Assembly: GCF_900112375.1 (NCBI RefSeq)
Contig: NZ_FOLS01000010.1
Location: 124,001 to 188,000 of the forward strand
Direction of reading: 5' to 3'
Length of the DNA stretch: 64,000 nt
Origin: Pseudomonas citronellolis
Lineage (GTDB): Bacteria; Pseudomonadota; Gammaproteobacteria; Pseudomonadales; Pseudomonadaceae
The notes under the pieces were generated by a model, which was not told the origin of the DNA, made no database searches, and worked only from the letters and a program-made list of their open reading frames with translations. Shown here in pieces: positions 17,370-26,016 of the stretch. Each line of letters starts with the position of its first letter. Positions within the stretch are counted from its first letter, which is position 1. A program made the translations under genes and the position numbers.

Positions 17370-18427
17370 AGCGCCTGCTGCCCCTGCTCCTCGCCCTGCC
17401 CCTGTTCGCGCAGGCGCAAAGCGCCATCGACCGCCAGCAGCAGGAACTGCAACTGCTGCGCCAGGGCTGGTTCCAGCAGACGCCGCCGGACGCCGGGCAC
17501 GCCGCCAGCCGCCCGGGCGGCGTGCGCGATTCCGGCCAGGACGGCGTCGGCCTGCTGCTGCACAACGTGGACATGTACTTCGAGGGTGGCATCGGCTTCC
17601 ACAGCCCGCAGCTCAAGGGCTGGCTGGTGCCGCTGAAGGCCGGCGCGCCGGTGGATTTCGACCGCCCGCAGGACATGCGCATCCAGGTCACCGAGGGCGA
17701 GGTGATTCTCGACCCGCAGCAACTGGCCAGCCTGTTCAACGAGCGCATCCTGGCTTATCCACAGAGCATGCTGCGCAACTTCAGCATGAGCATCGACGGC
17801 GAGCGCCTACGCGTCAGCGGCGAGGTGCAGCCCCTGGGCATCGGCCCCTGGCTGCCGCTGCGCCTGGCTGGCAGCGTGCGCCTGGAGGGCGACGAGATCC
17901 TCTACCAGCCGGACCAGGTCAAGGTCCTCGGCGTGCCGGCCTACGGCGCCATGAGCCTGGTCGGCCTGCACCTGGACTCGCTGGTCAGCCTGGAGCGCCC
18001 CGGCGCCCTGCTGTGCGACAACGCCATGCGCCTGGACTACCACCAGGTGTTCCCGCTGGTGGGCATCGACGGCAAGGTCGACGCCGCCTGGCTCGATGCG
18101 CAGGGCCTGCACCTGCGCTTCGCCCGTCCGGCCGGCAGCCCGCCGCCGCGCTTCGAGCCGCCCACCCTGGCCGGCCCTTCGTACATCTGGCTGCAATCGG
18201 GCGACCTGAAGATCTTCGAGATTCTCATCACCTACGCGCAGGTGCTGCTCAAGGCCGAGCAGCCCGGCCAGACGCTGGTGTTCAGCCTCAAGGACTACCG
18301 CAAGGTGCTGGCCACCGGCATCACCCAGGTCAACGAGGACGGCACCTTCTTCATGCGCGTGCCGCCCTACGCGAACGACGCGCCGGCCCAGCGGCTGGTA
18401 TCCTCTGCCACCGATGGATCACCCTGA
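17366..18427 (+). CDS. Exported protein of unknown function (paralogue B)
   Basis: A 353-residue protein with signal peptide MKRLLPLLLALPLFAQAQS and predicted periplasmic location. Recognisably paralogous to the preceding gene: LLLHNVDMYFEGGIGFHSP mirrors the partner's LWISHTDFRLHDDIGFF, and YIWLQSGDLKIFEILITY plus GQTLVFSLKDYRKV mirror YMFIQGGDIKMARTI and GQPLLFNLYDYRR. The start overlaps the previous stop in ATGA (17366-17369), with AGGAGAAAG upstream. The C-terminal end reads into the folA leader, with folA beginning 20 bp later. No catalytic signature is visible. Confidence 0.75.
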   Translation: MKRLLPLLLALPLFAQAQSAIDRQQQELQLLRQGWFQQTPPDAGHAASRPGGVRDSGQDGVGLLLHNVDMYFEGGIGFHSPQLKGWLVPLKAGAPVDFDRPQDMRIQVTEGEVILDPQQLASLFNERILAYPQSMLRNFSMSIDGERLRVSGEVQPLGIGPWLPLRLAGSVRLEGDEILYQPDQVKVLGVPAYGAMSLVGLHLDSLVSLERPGALLCDNAMRLDYHQVFPLVGIDGKVDAAWLDAQGLHLRFARPAGSPPPRFEPPTLAGPSYIWLQSGDLKIFEILITYAQVLLKAEQPGQTLVFSLKDYRKVLATGITQVNEDGTFFMRVPPYANDAPAQRLVSSATDGSP

Positions 18428-18446
18428 GCACATGACCGGAGCCACG

Positions 18447-18968
18447 ATGTCCCAAGCCCCTTCCCGCCTGCCGCTGGCGATGATCGCCGCCCTCGCCGAG
18501 AACCGCGTGATTGGCATCGACAACCGCCTGCCCTGGCACCTGCCGGCCGACCTCAAGCACTTCAAGGCGCTGACCCTGGGCAAGCCGATCATCATGGGCC
18601 GCAAGACCTGGGACTCCTTAGGCCGCCCGCTACCCGGCCGGCTCAACCTGGTGGTCAGCCGCCAGGCCAGCCTGCAGTTGGAAGGCGCCGAGGTGTTCAC
18701 TTCGCTGGACGCTGCGCTGCAGCGCGCCGACGTCTGGGCGCGGGAGGAGGAAGCCGAGGAGCTGATGCTGATCGGCGGCGCCCAGCTCTACGCCGAGGCC
18801 CTGCCCGTGGCCGAGCGCCTGTACCTGACCCGCGTGGCCCTGAGCCCGGTGGGCGACGCGCGCTTCCCCGAGGTGGACGAAAGCCGCTGGCACCTGGCGT
18901 CGAGCATCGAGCATGAAGCGACGGCGGAAACGCCGGCCTATGCCTTCGAGGTCTGGGACCGCGCTTGA
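18447..18968 (+). CDS. folA: Dihydrofolate reductase
   Basis: Reduces dihydrofolate to tetrahydrofolate with NADPH in the cytosol; trimethoprim target. The 173-residue protein shows MIAALAENRVIGIDNRLPWHLPADLKHFK (with the catalytic acid in the LPWHLPADL segment), the IIMGRKTWDSLGRPLPGR motif binding NADPH, and LMLIGGAQLY. I chose the ATG at 18447 (MSQAPS) with GGAG just upstream; ATGs at 18414 and 18432 are in frame but give non-conserved extensions. It closely follows the paired exported proteins. In most pseudomonads thyA lies between folA and lgt; here it is absent. Confidence 0.95.
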   Translation: MSQAPSRLPLAMIAALAENRVIGIDNRLPWHLPADLKHFKALTLGKPIIMGRKTWDSLGRPLPGRLNLVVSRQASLQLEGAEVFTSLDAALQRADVWAREEEAEELMLIGGAQLYAEALPVAERLYLTRVALSPVGDARFPEVDESRWHLASSIEHEATAETPAYAFEVWDRA

Positions 18969-19021
18969 GCGGCTCTTGGCTTGGCAGAAGCGAGCTTGCC
19001 CACTGCACCGAGGTGCTTTTC

Positions 19022-19092
19022 GTAGGATGGGTTGAGCTTGCGAAACCCATGCGGTCTCGGTGATGGGTATCGCTTCGCTCAACCCATCCTAC
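19022..19092. repeat. Inverted repeat GTAGGATGGGTT...AACCCATCCTAC
   Basis: A 71-bp imperfect inverted repeat with GTAGGATGGGTT at the left end and AACCCATCCTAC at the right, in the folA-lgt convergent gap. A shorter relative occurs at 46143-46176. Typical dispersed Pseudomonas palindrome. Confidence 0.75.
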
Positions 19093-19156
19093 GGGTGTCG
19101 CGTTTGCCGGAGGACGTAGGCGGGCTTGCCCGCTTCTACGAAAAACCGCCGTCCCG

Positions 19157-19990
19157 TCAGTTGGTCGCCGGCTTCGCCGCCGCGCGGCGGTAGGCCCAGA
19201 CCATCAGGGCGATGCCGCCGAGGATCATCGGCACGCACAGCAGCTGGCCCATGGTCAGCCAGTCCCAGGCCAGATAGCCCGGGCCGCCGTTGCCGCCGGC
19301 GCCCTGGTCGGCGTCGGGCAGGCGGAAGAACTCGACGAAGAAGCGGAAGCAGCCGTAGCAGAGGATGAACAGGCCCGATACCGAGGCGGTCGGCCGCGGC
19401 TTGCGCGAGAACATCCAGAGGATGGCGAACAGCACTATGCCTTCCAGGGCGAACTCGTACAGCTGCGACGGGTGGCGCGGCAGCTGCGCCGGGTCGCTGT
19501 AGGGCGGGAAGATCATCGCCCAGGGCACGTCGGTGGGCTTGCCCCACAGCTCGGCGTTGATGAAGTTGCCGATGCGCCCGGCGCCCAGGCCGATCGGTAC
19601 CAGCGGGGCGATGAAGTCCATCAGCTGGAAGAAGCTCTTGCCGTTGCGCTTGCCGAACCACCAGGTGGCCAGCATCACTCCGATCAGCCCGCCGTGGAAC
19701 GACATGCCGCCTTCCCAGACCTTGAACAGGTTCAGCGGGTTGGCCAGGTAGAAGTCCAGCTTGTAGAACAGCACGTAACCCAGGCGCCCGCCGAGCACCA
19801 CGCCGCAGGCGACCCAGAACACCAGGTCGGAGAGCTTTTCCTTGCTCCAGGTCGGGTCGAAGCGGTTCAGTCGGCGCGAGGCCAGCAGCCAGGCGCCGCC
19901 GATGCCGATCAGGTACATCAGCCCGTACCAGTGGATCTTCAGGGGGCCGAGCGACACCGCGACGGGGTCGATCTGTGGATAGGGCAGCAT
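19157..19990 (-). CDS. lgt: Prolipoprotein diacylglyceryl transferase
   Basis: Inner-membrane enzyme that attaches diacylglycerol from phosphatidylglycerol to the lipobox cysteine of prolipoproteins. The 277-residue protein has about seven hydrophobic segments, the FHGGLIG motif at residues 98-104 and the Lgt signature [13 protein letters not shown] at residues 138-150 with its essential arginine. The N-terminus [23 protein letters not shown] is typical of Pseudomonas Lgt. It starts 9 bp after the stop of the TauE-like gene on the same strand, so the two are probably one transcript. Confidence 0.96.
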   Translation of the reverse strand: MLPYPQIDPVAVSLGPLKIHWYGLMYLIGIGGAWLLASRRLNRFDPTWSKEKLSDLVFWVACGVVLGGRLGYVLFYKLDFYLANPLNLFKVWEGGMSFHGGLIGVMLATWWFGKRNGKSFFQLMDFIAPLVPIGLGAGRIGNFINAELWGKPTDVPWAMIFPPYSDPAQLPRHPSQLYEFALEGIVLFAILWMFSRKPRPTASVSGLFILCYGCFRFFVEFFRLPDADQGAGGNGGPGYLAWDWLTMGQLLCVPMILGGIALMVWAYRRAAAKPATN

Positions 19991-19999
19991 CGCTTACTC

Positions 20000-20788
20000 C
20001 TAGGGTTTGATCAGGAAACTCATGCCGATGCAGAACATCAGCAGAGCGAACAGGCGCTTGAGCACCTTGGCCGGCAGGCGGTGCGCCAGGCGCGCGCCGA
20101 TGCGGGCGAAGAACATGCTGGTGACGGCAATGCCCACCAGCGCCGGCAGGTAGACGAAGCCGAGGCTCCACTGCGGCAGCTCGGGCCGGTGCCAGCCGAC
20201 CATGATGAAAGAAATCGCCCCGGCGATGGCGATGGGCAGACCGCAGGCCGAGGACGTAGCCACCGCCTGCTGCATGGAGACGCCGCGCCAGGACAGGAAA
20301 GGCACGGTCAGCGAGCCGCCACCGATGCCGAAGATCGCCGAGGCCCAGCCGATGAAGCCGCCGGCCGCGCCCAACCCGCCCTTGCCCGGCAGGCTGCCGC
20401 CGGCCTTGGGTTGCAGGCCCAGGGTCATCTGGATGGAGATGAGCACGGCGAAGACGCCGATGATCTTCTGCAGCACTGCTCCCTTAATGGCCGATGCGGT
20501 CAGCGCGCCCAGGGCGCTGCCGACGACGATGCCCACGGTCATCCACAGGAACACCGGCCAGAGCACCGCGCCACGGCGATGGTGTTCGAGGATGGAATTG
20601 ACCGAGGTGAAGACGATGGTCGCCAGCGAGGTGCCCACCGCCATCTGCGTCAGCACCTCGACGGGAAAGCCATGGGCGGTGAAGCTGAACACCAGCACCG
20701 GGACGATGATCAGGCCACCGCCGACGCCGAACAACCCGGCCAGCACGCCCGCGCAGGCACCCAGCACCAGGTAGAGAAGGAACTCCAT
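20000..20788 (-). CDS. TauE/SafE family membrane permease
   Basis: Predicted inner-membrane exporter or importer of small sulfur-containing organic anions; the exact substrate is not known. The 262-residue protein has eight or so hydrophobic segments and the internal repeat typical of the family: GLFGVGGGLIIVPVL in the first half and IFGIGGGSLTVPFLS in the second. The start is at 20788 (MEFLLYLVLG) with GAGGT close upstream; an in-frame ATG at 20893 would add a Cys- and Arg-rich non-conserved extension. Lies 9 bp upstream of lgt and divergent from the NRDE gene. Confidence 0.87.
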   Translation of the reverse strand: MEFLLYLVLGACAGVLAGLFGVGGGLIIVPVLVFSFTAHGFPVEVLTQMAVGTSLATIVFTSVNSILEHHRRGAVLWPVFLWMTVGIVVGSALGALTASAIKGAVLQKIIGVFAVLISIQMTLGLQPKAGGSLPGKGGLGAAGGFIGWASAIFGIGGGSLTVPFLSWRGVSMQQAVATSSACGLPIAIAGAISFIMVGWHRPELPQWSLGFVYLPALVGIAVTSMFFARIGARLAHRLPAKVLKRLFALLMFCIGMSFLIKP

Positions 20789-20814
20789 GGAGACCTCGGG
20801 TGGCAAAAGCGGCA

Positions 20815-20875
20815 TGGTACCGAAAATGCGCCGGCGACGGCAGCCGCCCGCGGTGCAACAGGCCTTTCGGTACCA
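20815..20875. promoter_or_regulatory. 11-bp inverted repeat in divergent promoter region
   Basis: TGGTACCGAAA at 20815-20825 and TTTCGGTACCA at 20865-20875, perfect complements 39 nt apart, between the TauE-like gene and the NRDE-family gene. Candidate regulator site pair or looping element; no protein is assigned. Confidence 0.45.
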
Positions 20876-20981
20876 ATATGAAAGAAATTTCATCGTGCGC
20901 CGTGCCCGGACGACGGCGGCTATTGAGTTGCCAACGCCAGTTACCTACCCTGCCAGGACCACCACCGCAGGGCCCTGCCCC

Positions 20982-21734
20982 ATGTGCCTGATCGTCCTTG
21001 CCTGGCGCCCCGGACACGCCATGCCGCTGATAGTCGCGGCCAACCGCGACGAGTTCTATGCCCGCCCCACCCTGCCGCTGGCGGCGTGGGAGGATGCGCC
21101 GGGCGTCTATGCCGGGCGCGATCTGGAGGCCGGCGGCACCTGGATGGGCCTGGGGCCTGATGGGCGCTTCGCCGCCCTGACCAACGTGCGTGATCCCGGC
21201 CAGCCGCTGGGGCCGCGCTCGCGCGGCGAGCTGGTGGCCGGCTTTCTGCGCGGCCGTCAGGCGCCGCTGGATTACCTGGCCGAGGTGCAGCGCCGCGCTG
21301 CCGAGTATTCCGGCTTCAACCTGCTGGTCGGCGATGCCCGTCAGCTCTGCTACTTCAATCCCCGCGATGGCGAGCCGCGGGAATTGCCGGCCGGGCTGCA
21401 CGGGCTGTCCAACGCCTCGCTGGATACGCCCTGGCCCAAGCTGCTGCGCGCCCGCGCCGCGCTGGAGGAACACCTCGACGAAGCCGAACCCGGGGCATTG
21501 CTGGGGCTGCTTGGCGACCACGAGCGCCCCGGCGACGAACGGCTGCCGGAAACCGGCGTCGGCCTGGCCACCGAGCGCCTGCTGTCCAGCGTGTTCATCG
21601 CCAGCGCCAACTACGGCACCCGCGCCAGCAGCGTGCTGCGCGTGCATGCCGATGGGCGCCGGGAGTTCATCGAACGCAGTTTCGGGCCGGAGGGGGCCCA
21701 TCTGGGCGAAGTACGTCTGTCGCTCGAAGCCTAG
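20982..21734 (+). CDS. NRDE-family (TANGO2-like) protein
   Basis: A 250-residue protein of the NRDE/TANGO2 family: it begins MCLIVLAW with a Cys at position 2, as in Ntn-hydrolase-like members, and has the defining AANRDEFYARP motif followed by GGTWMGLGPDGRFAALTNVRDP. Human TANGO2 has been linked to heme and lipid handling, but bacterial function is not settled. The start ATG at 20982 is fixed by the conserved MC beginning. The gene stands alone, divergent from the TauE-like gene and followed by repeats. Confidence 0.88.
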   Translation: MCLIVLAWRPGHAMPLIVAANRDEFYARPTLPLAAWEDAPGVYAGRDLEAGGTWMGLGPDGRFAALTNVRDPGQPLGPRSRGELVAGFLRGRQAPLDYLAEVQRRAAEYSGFNLLVGDARQLCYFNPRDGEPRELPAGLHGLSNASLDTPWPKLLRARAALEEHLDEAEPGALLGLLGDHERPGDERLPETGVGLATERLLSSVFIASANYGTRASSVLRVHADGRREFIERSFGPEGAHLGEVRLSLEA

Positions 21735-21993
21735 AGCCCGGTTGATTTTGTAGGAGCGAGCTTGCTCGCGAACGAACCCCGCTGCGAAGTCCGTTCGCGA
21801 GCAAGCTCGCTCCTACGAAAAGCATCCCGGCGCCCAGGCGGCGGCGTATAACCGCGAACGGTTATACGCCCTACGGTTCCAGGGAAGCACGGACGTAGGA
21901 GCGGACTCCGTCCGCGATGGCCAACCTACCGCGCCGATCCCATGTAGGAGCGCGCCCTACGCGCGAAATCGCGGGCAGGGCCCGCTCCTACGC
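21735..21993. repeat. Dense cluster of dispersed palindromes (copy 4 of the 28-bp element included)
   Basis: Between two converging genes: a 67-bp inverted repeat 21750-21816 (GTAGGAGCGAGCTTGCTCGC and its complement); 28-bp palindrome copy 4 at 21843-21870; a GTAGGAGCGGACTCCGTCCGCGAT element near 21895; and the palindrome 21944-21991 (GTAGGAGCGCGCCCTACGCG and its approximate complement). The last ends 3 bp before the end of the diguanylate cyclase gene. At least four repeat families are stacked here. Confidence 0.8.
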
Positions 21994-23016
21994 CTAGCAC
22001 ACCTCGATGGCGTCGCGCAGGCGCTTGGCCCGGTAGAGGGCATCGTCCAGGCGGCGCAGCAGGTTTTCCAGGGGTTCGGCGCGGCGCATGCCGGCCAGGG
22101 CGAAGCTGGCGGTGAGCGGTTGTTCCAGCTCGGCGCAGGCCTCGCGGATGTGCAGGCGCAGGCGCTCGGCTAGGCGGCTGGCGGAGGCCAGCGGGGTGTT
22201 CGGCAGCAGCACGATGAATTCCTCGCCGCCCCAGCGGGCGAAGCAGTCTTCCTCGCGCAGGGTCCGGCGCACCGCCTGGGTCACCGCTACCAGCACGCGG
22301 TCGCCGACCGGGTGGCCGAAGAGGTCGTTGATGCGCTTGAAGTGGTCGAGGTCGAACATCAGCAGGCTGACCGGCTGGTCGTGGCGCTGCAGGCGCTGCC
22401 ATTCCTGCTGCAGGCTGCTTTCGAAGCGGCGCCGGTTGAAGATCTGCGTCAGCGGGTCGGTCTCGCTCAGGCGCACCGCCACCGCGGCCTGTTCGGCCAG
22501 GGCCAGGTTGGCCTGGCGCAGGGCCTCGGTGCGTTGTTCGACCAGTTGTTCCAGGTTGCGGTTGAGTTCGTGCAGCTCTTCGTTGCGCCGCTTGAGTTCC
22601 AGCTCGATCAGCTTGCGCTCGTGGATGTTGTGGTGGGCGCCGATCATCCGTGTGGCGCGGCCCTGGTCGTCGAATTCGACGAAGCGGCCGTGATCCCTTA
22701 TCCACAGGTATTCGCCATTGGCGCAAAGGCAGCGATACTCCTCGGCGTAGGCCGCCTGCCGGCCGTCCAGGTAGGCCTGGAAGCTGCGCATGACGCGGGG
22801 GAAGTCGTCCGGGTGGATCACCGAGTGCCAGGTGGCGACGTTCTCCGGCAGGCCATCGATGGGGTAGCCGAGCATGCGGTACCAGCCGGGGCTGCGCTTG
22901 ACGTCATTGCTGCGGATGTCCCAGTCCCAGATGCCGTCGCTGACGATCTCCAGGGCATAGCGCAGGGTCTTCTCGATGGCTTCGCGGTCGCCCGCGAGCG
23001 CTTGCTGCTCGTCCAT
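21994..23016 (-). CDS. PAS-GGDEF diguanylate cyclase
   Basis: Makes cyclic di-GMP from two GTP. The 340-residue protein has an N-terminal PAS/PAC sensor (about 15-135; DGIWDWDIRSN, then RMIGAHHNIHERK), a coiled-coil linker (about 136-180), and a GGDEF domain with TDPLTQIFNRRRF, FDLDHFKRINDLFGH and the active motif GGEEF at residues 263-267. The product-inhibition site RxxD (REED, residues 254-257) lies exactly five residues before GGEEF, so an active, feedback-inhibited enzyme is expected. No transmembrane segment is seen. The start at 23016 (MDEQQALAG) has GGAGAAGG upstream. PA0338 appears to be the PAO1 counterpart. Confidence 0.92.
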   Translation of the reverse strand: MDEQQALAGDREAIEKTLRYALEIVSDGIWDWDIRSNDVKRSPGWYRMLGYPIDGLPENVATWHSVIHPDDFPRVMRSFQAYLDGRQAAYAEEYRCLCANGEYLWIRDHGRFVEFDDQGRATRMIGAHHNIHERKLIELELKRRNEELHELNRNLEQLVEQRTEALRQANLALAEQAAVAVRLSETDPLTQIFNRRRFESSLQQEWQRLQRHDQPVSLLMFDLDHFKRINDLFGHPVGDRVLVAVTQAVRRTLREEDCFARWGGEEFIVLLPNTPLASASRLAERLRLHIREACAELEQPLTASFALAGMRRAEPLENLLRRLDDALYRAKRLRDAIEVC

Positions 23017-23090
23017 AAGCCTTCTCCCGGCGCTGCCGGTTGTACAGGGCCCCGGGGACGACTCAGCTCCGGGGAGAGCGGCGCTCCAGG

Positions 23091-25370
23091 TCAGCCCTGG
23101 ACGGTCGCCGCGGGGTTGATCACCCGGCCGAGGCCGAGGTTGCGCAATGCCAGGTGCAGGGAGCTGTGGATCACCTGCGGGTTGTCGAAGGTCATCAGTT
23201 GGCCGAGCAGCTCGCGGGCCTTGCCCAGGGTGATCTGGCGCAGCAGCCACTTCACCTTGGGCAGGTTGGTGGCGTTCATCGACAGCGAGTCGAAGCCCAT
23301 GGCCATCAGCAGCACCGCGGCCGCCGGGTCGCCGGCCATCTCGCCGCAGATGCTCACCGGCTTGCCTTCGGCGTGGGCGTCGTCGACCACCTTCTTCAGC
23401 GCCTGCAGCACCGCCGGGTGCAGGTAGTCGTAGAGGTCGGCCACGCGCGGGTTGTTGCGGTCCACCGCCAGCAGGTACTGGGTCAGGTCGTTGGAGCCGA
23501 CCGAGAGGAAGTCCACCTGGCGCGACAGTTCGCGGGTCTGGTACACCGCCGCGGGGATCTCCACCATCATGCCGATCGGCGGCATGGGGATGTCCACGCC
23601 TTCGTCGCGGATCTCGCCCCAGGCGCGGTGGATCAGGTGCAGCGCCTCTTCCAGCTCGTGGGTGCCGGAGATCATCGGCAACAGGATGCGCAGGTTGTTC
23701 AGGCCCTCGCTGGCCTTGAGCATGGCGCGGGTCTGCACCAGGAAGATTTCAGGGTGGTCGAGGGTGACGCGGATGCCGCGCCAGCCGAGGAAGGGGTTGT
23801 CTTCCTTGATCGGGAAGTAGGACAGCGCCTTGTCGCCGCCGATGTCCAGGGTGCGCATGGTCACCGGCAGCGGGTGGAAGGCCGAGAGCTGCTCGCGGTA
23901 GATCGCCAGCTGCTCCTTTTCGCTGGGAAAGCGGTCGTTGATCATGAACGGCACTTCCGTGCGGTACAGGCCAACGCCCTCGGCGCCGCGCTCCTGGGCG
24001 CGGGCCACGTCGGCCAGCAGGCCGGTGTTGACCCACAGCGGCATGCGGTGGCCGTCGAGGGTCTCGCAGGGCAGCTCGCGCAGCGCGGCCAGGCCCTTGC
24101 TCAGTTCCTTTTCTTCGGCGACCACTTCGCCGTACTGCTTGACCAGCTGCGGCGACGGGTTGGTGTAGATCTCGCCGTGGTAGCCGTCGACGATCAGGTC
24201 AATGCCGTCGACCTTGGAATACGGCAGGTCGACCGCGCCCATCACCGTGGGGATGCCCATGGCGCGGGCGAGGATGGCCACGTGGGAGTTGCCCGAGCCG
24301 AGCACCGAGATCAGCCCCACCAGCTTGCCCTCGGGCACCTCGCCGAGCATCGCCGGGGACAGTTCCTCGCTGACGATGATGGTCTGGTCCGGGTAGGTGA
24401 GGGTCTGCTTACGTTCTTCCTGCAGGTAGGCGAGGATGCGCCGGCCGATGTCCTTGACGTCGGAGGCGCGCTCGCGCAGGTAGGCATCGTCCATCAGCTC
24501 GAAGCGCGCGACGTGCTCCATCACCACCTGGCGCAGGGCGCCCTGGGCCCACTGGCCGGAGCGGATGATGCGCTTGACCTCCTGGCCGATGGAGGCGTCG
24601 TCGAGCATCATCAGGTAGACGTCGAACAGCGCGCGCTCTTCCTTGCGCAGCTGGGTGGCCAGCTTGCTGGAGAGGTTGCGCATGTCTTCGCGGACGGCTT
24701 CCAGGGCCTGCTTGAACAGCTCGACCTCGGCCTCGACGTCGTCGATGGGCTTGTCCGGGACCACTTCCAGGTCGGCCGGCGGCAGCACCACCACGGCCTT
24801 ACCCACGGCCACGCCGGGGGCGCCGGGCACGCCGACGAACTTGGCTTCCTGGATGCCCTTGCCGAGCTTGCCCAGGCCGCGGATCGAACCGGTGGCCTCG
24901 GCGTGGGCGATGACCCCGGCCAGCTGCGCGCTCATGGTCACCAGGAAGGCTTCCTCGCCTTCGTCGAACTGGCGCTTTTCCTTCTGCTGCACCACCAGCA
25001 CGCCCATCACCCGGCGGTGGTGAATGATCGGGGCGCCGAGGAAGGAGGCGTAGCGTTCCTCGCCGGTCTCGGCGAAGTAGCGGTAGCGCGGGTGCTCGGA
25101 GGCGTTCTCCAGGTTCAGCGGCTCCTCGCGGGTGCCGACCAGGCCCACCAGGCCCTCGTTGGGGGCCATGCTGACCTTGCCGATGGAGCGCTTGTTCAGG
25201 CCCTCGGTGGCCATCAGGACGAAGCGGTTGGTCTCGGCGTCGAGCAGATAGACCGAGCACACCTGGGTGCCCATGGCTTCCTTGACCCGCTGCACGATGA
25301 TGCCCAGCGCCGCCCTCAGGTCCTTGGCGGCGTTCACTTCCTGGACGATCTTGCGCAGCGTGTTGAGCAT
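23091..25370 (-). CDS. ptsP: PEP-protein phosphotransferase PtsP (enzyme I-Ntr)
   Basis: First phosphotransfer protein of the nitrogen-related PTS: takes phosphate from PEP and passes it to NPr (PtsO) then PtsN. The 759-residue protein has a GAF domain (about 17-160), a PEP-utiliser N-terminal domain, the swivelling phosphohistidine segment GSGNSHVAILARAMGIPTV with His at 363, and a C-terminal PEP-binding barrel with RTEVPFM, PMISGTHELEEA and the VGSNDLTQYLLAVDRNN signature. Its ATG is 21 bp after the stop of rppH on the same strand, so the pair is probably one transcript, as in other gammaproteobacteria. In P. aeruginosa this gene affects virulence and tobramycin tolerance. Confidence 0.96.
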   Translation of the reverse strand: MLNTLRKIVQEVNAAKDLRAALGIIVQRVKEAMGTQVCSVYLLDAETNRFVLMATEGLNKRSIGKVSMAPNEGLVGLVGTREEPLNLENASEHPRYRYFAETGEERYASFLGAPIIHHRRVMGVLVVQQKEKRQFDEGEEAFLVTMSAQLAGVIAHAEATGSIRGLGKLGKGIQEAKFVGVPGAPGVAVGKAVVVLPPADLEVVPDKPIDDVEAEVELFKQALEAVREDMRNLSSKLATQLRKEERALFDVYLMMLDDASIGQEVKRIIRSGQWAQGALRQVVMEHVARFELMDDAYLRERASDVKDIGRRILAYLQEERKQTLTYPDQTIIVSEELSPAMLGEVPEGKLVGLISVLGSGNSHVAILARAMGIPTVMGAVDLPYSKVDGIDLIVDGYHGEIYTNPSPQLVKQYGEVVAEEKELSKGLAALRELPCETLDGHRMPLWVNTGLLADVARAQERGAEGVGLYRTEVPFMINDRFPSEKEQLAIYREQLSAFHPLPVTMRTLDIGGDKALSYFPIKEDNPFLGWRGIRVTLDHPEIFLVQTRAMLKASEGLNNLRILLPMISGTHELEEALHLIHRAWGEIRDEGVDIPMPPIGMMVEIPAAVYQTRELSRQVDFLSVGSNDLTQYLLAVDRNNPRVADLYDYLHPAVLQALKKVVDDAHAEGKPVSICGEMAGDPAAAVLLMAMGFDSLSMNATNLPKVKWLLRQITLGKARELLGQLMTFDNPQVIHSSLHLALRNLGLGRVINPAATVQG

Positions 25371-25391
25371 GCTCAGGGCCTTATCTCCTCT

Positions 25392-25871
25392 TCAGTCCCG
25401 CGCCAGAAGGCGCGGCGCCAGTTCCTTCAGGGCGCGCCGGTAGACCTCGCGTTTGAAGGTCACCACCTGCCCCAGGGGATACCAGTAACTCACCCAGCGC
25501 CAGCCATCGAATTCCGGCTTGCCGGTCACATCCATGCGTACCCGGTTCTCGTCGCCGGTGAGGCGCAGCAGGAACCACTTCTGTTTCTGGCCGATGCACA
25601 GCGGCTGGCTGTTGGTACGCACCAGCCGCTGCGGCAGACGATAGCGCAACCAGCCGCGGGTGCAGGCGAGAATGCGCACATCCTGCTCCTCCAGGCCGAC
25701 TTCCTCGTTCAACTCGCGGAACAGCGCCTCTTCAGGAGTTTCCCGGGCGTTGATGCCGCCCTGCGGGAACTGCCAGGCCTCCTGGTTGATGCGCCGTGCC
25801 CACAGAACCTGACCGGCCTCGTTGGAGAGGATGATGCCGACATTGGGGCGAAAACCATCGGGATCGATCAC
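25392..25871 (-). CDS. rppH: RNA pyrophosphohydrolase
   Basis: Removes pyrophosphate from 5'-triphosphorylated mRNA, opening it to RNase E decay. The 159-residue protein starts [15 protein letters not shown] and contains the Nudix box [23 protein letters not shown]. The start is a GTG at 25871: homologues begin at this residue, GAGG lies 10 nt upstream, and the in-frame ATG further up (25967) would add about 32 non-conserved residues. It precedes ptsP by 21 bp. Confidence 0.95.
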   Translation of the reverse strand: MIDPDGFRPNVGIILSNEAGQVLWARRINQEAWQFPQGGINARETPEEALFRELNEEVGLEEQDVRILACTRGWLRYRLPQRLVRTNSQPLCIGQKQKWFLLRLTGDENRVRMDVTGKPEFDGWRWVSYWYPLGQVVTFKREVYRRALKELAPRLLARD

Positions 25872-26016
25872 GGCGGTACATCCTCGAAAACGCGTGTGCC
25901 CGCATTGTTCCACAAAGCCTGTGACAGCGGCAACGCGAGGCTTGGCGCGCATGGGCAGGGCCGGCAAAAGCCGTTACTCTAGGCGACTTTTCCGCTTTCG
26001 CAATTAATGGTGAACC

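Noticed and set aside
23040-25982. Very long (980-residue) plus-strand open frame over ptsP and rppH
   Set aside because: Antisense shadow: His/Gln/Val-rich composition, no motifs, and the minus strand carries complete PtsP and RppH with catalytic residues.
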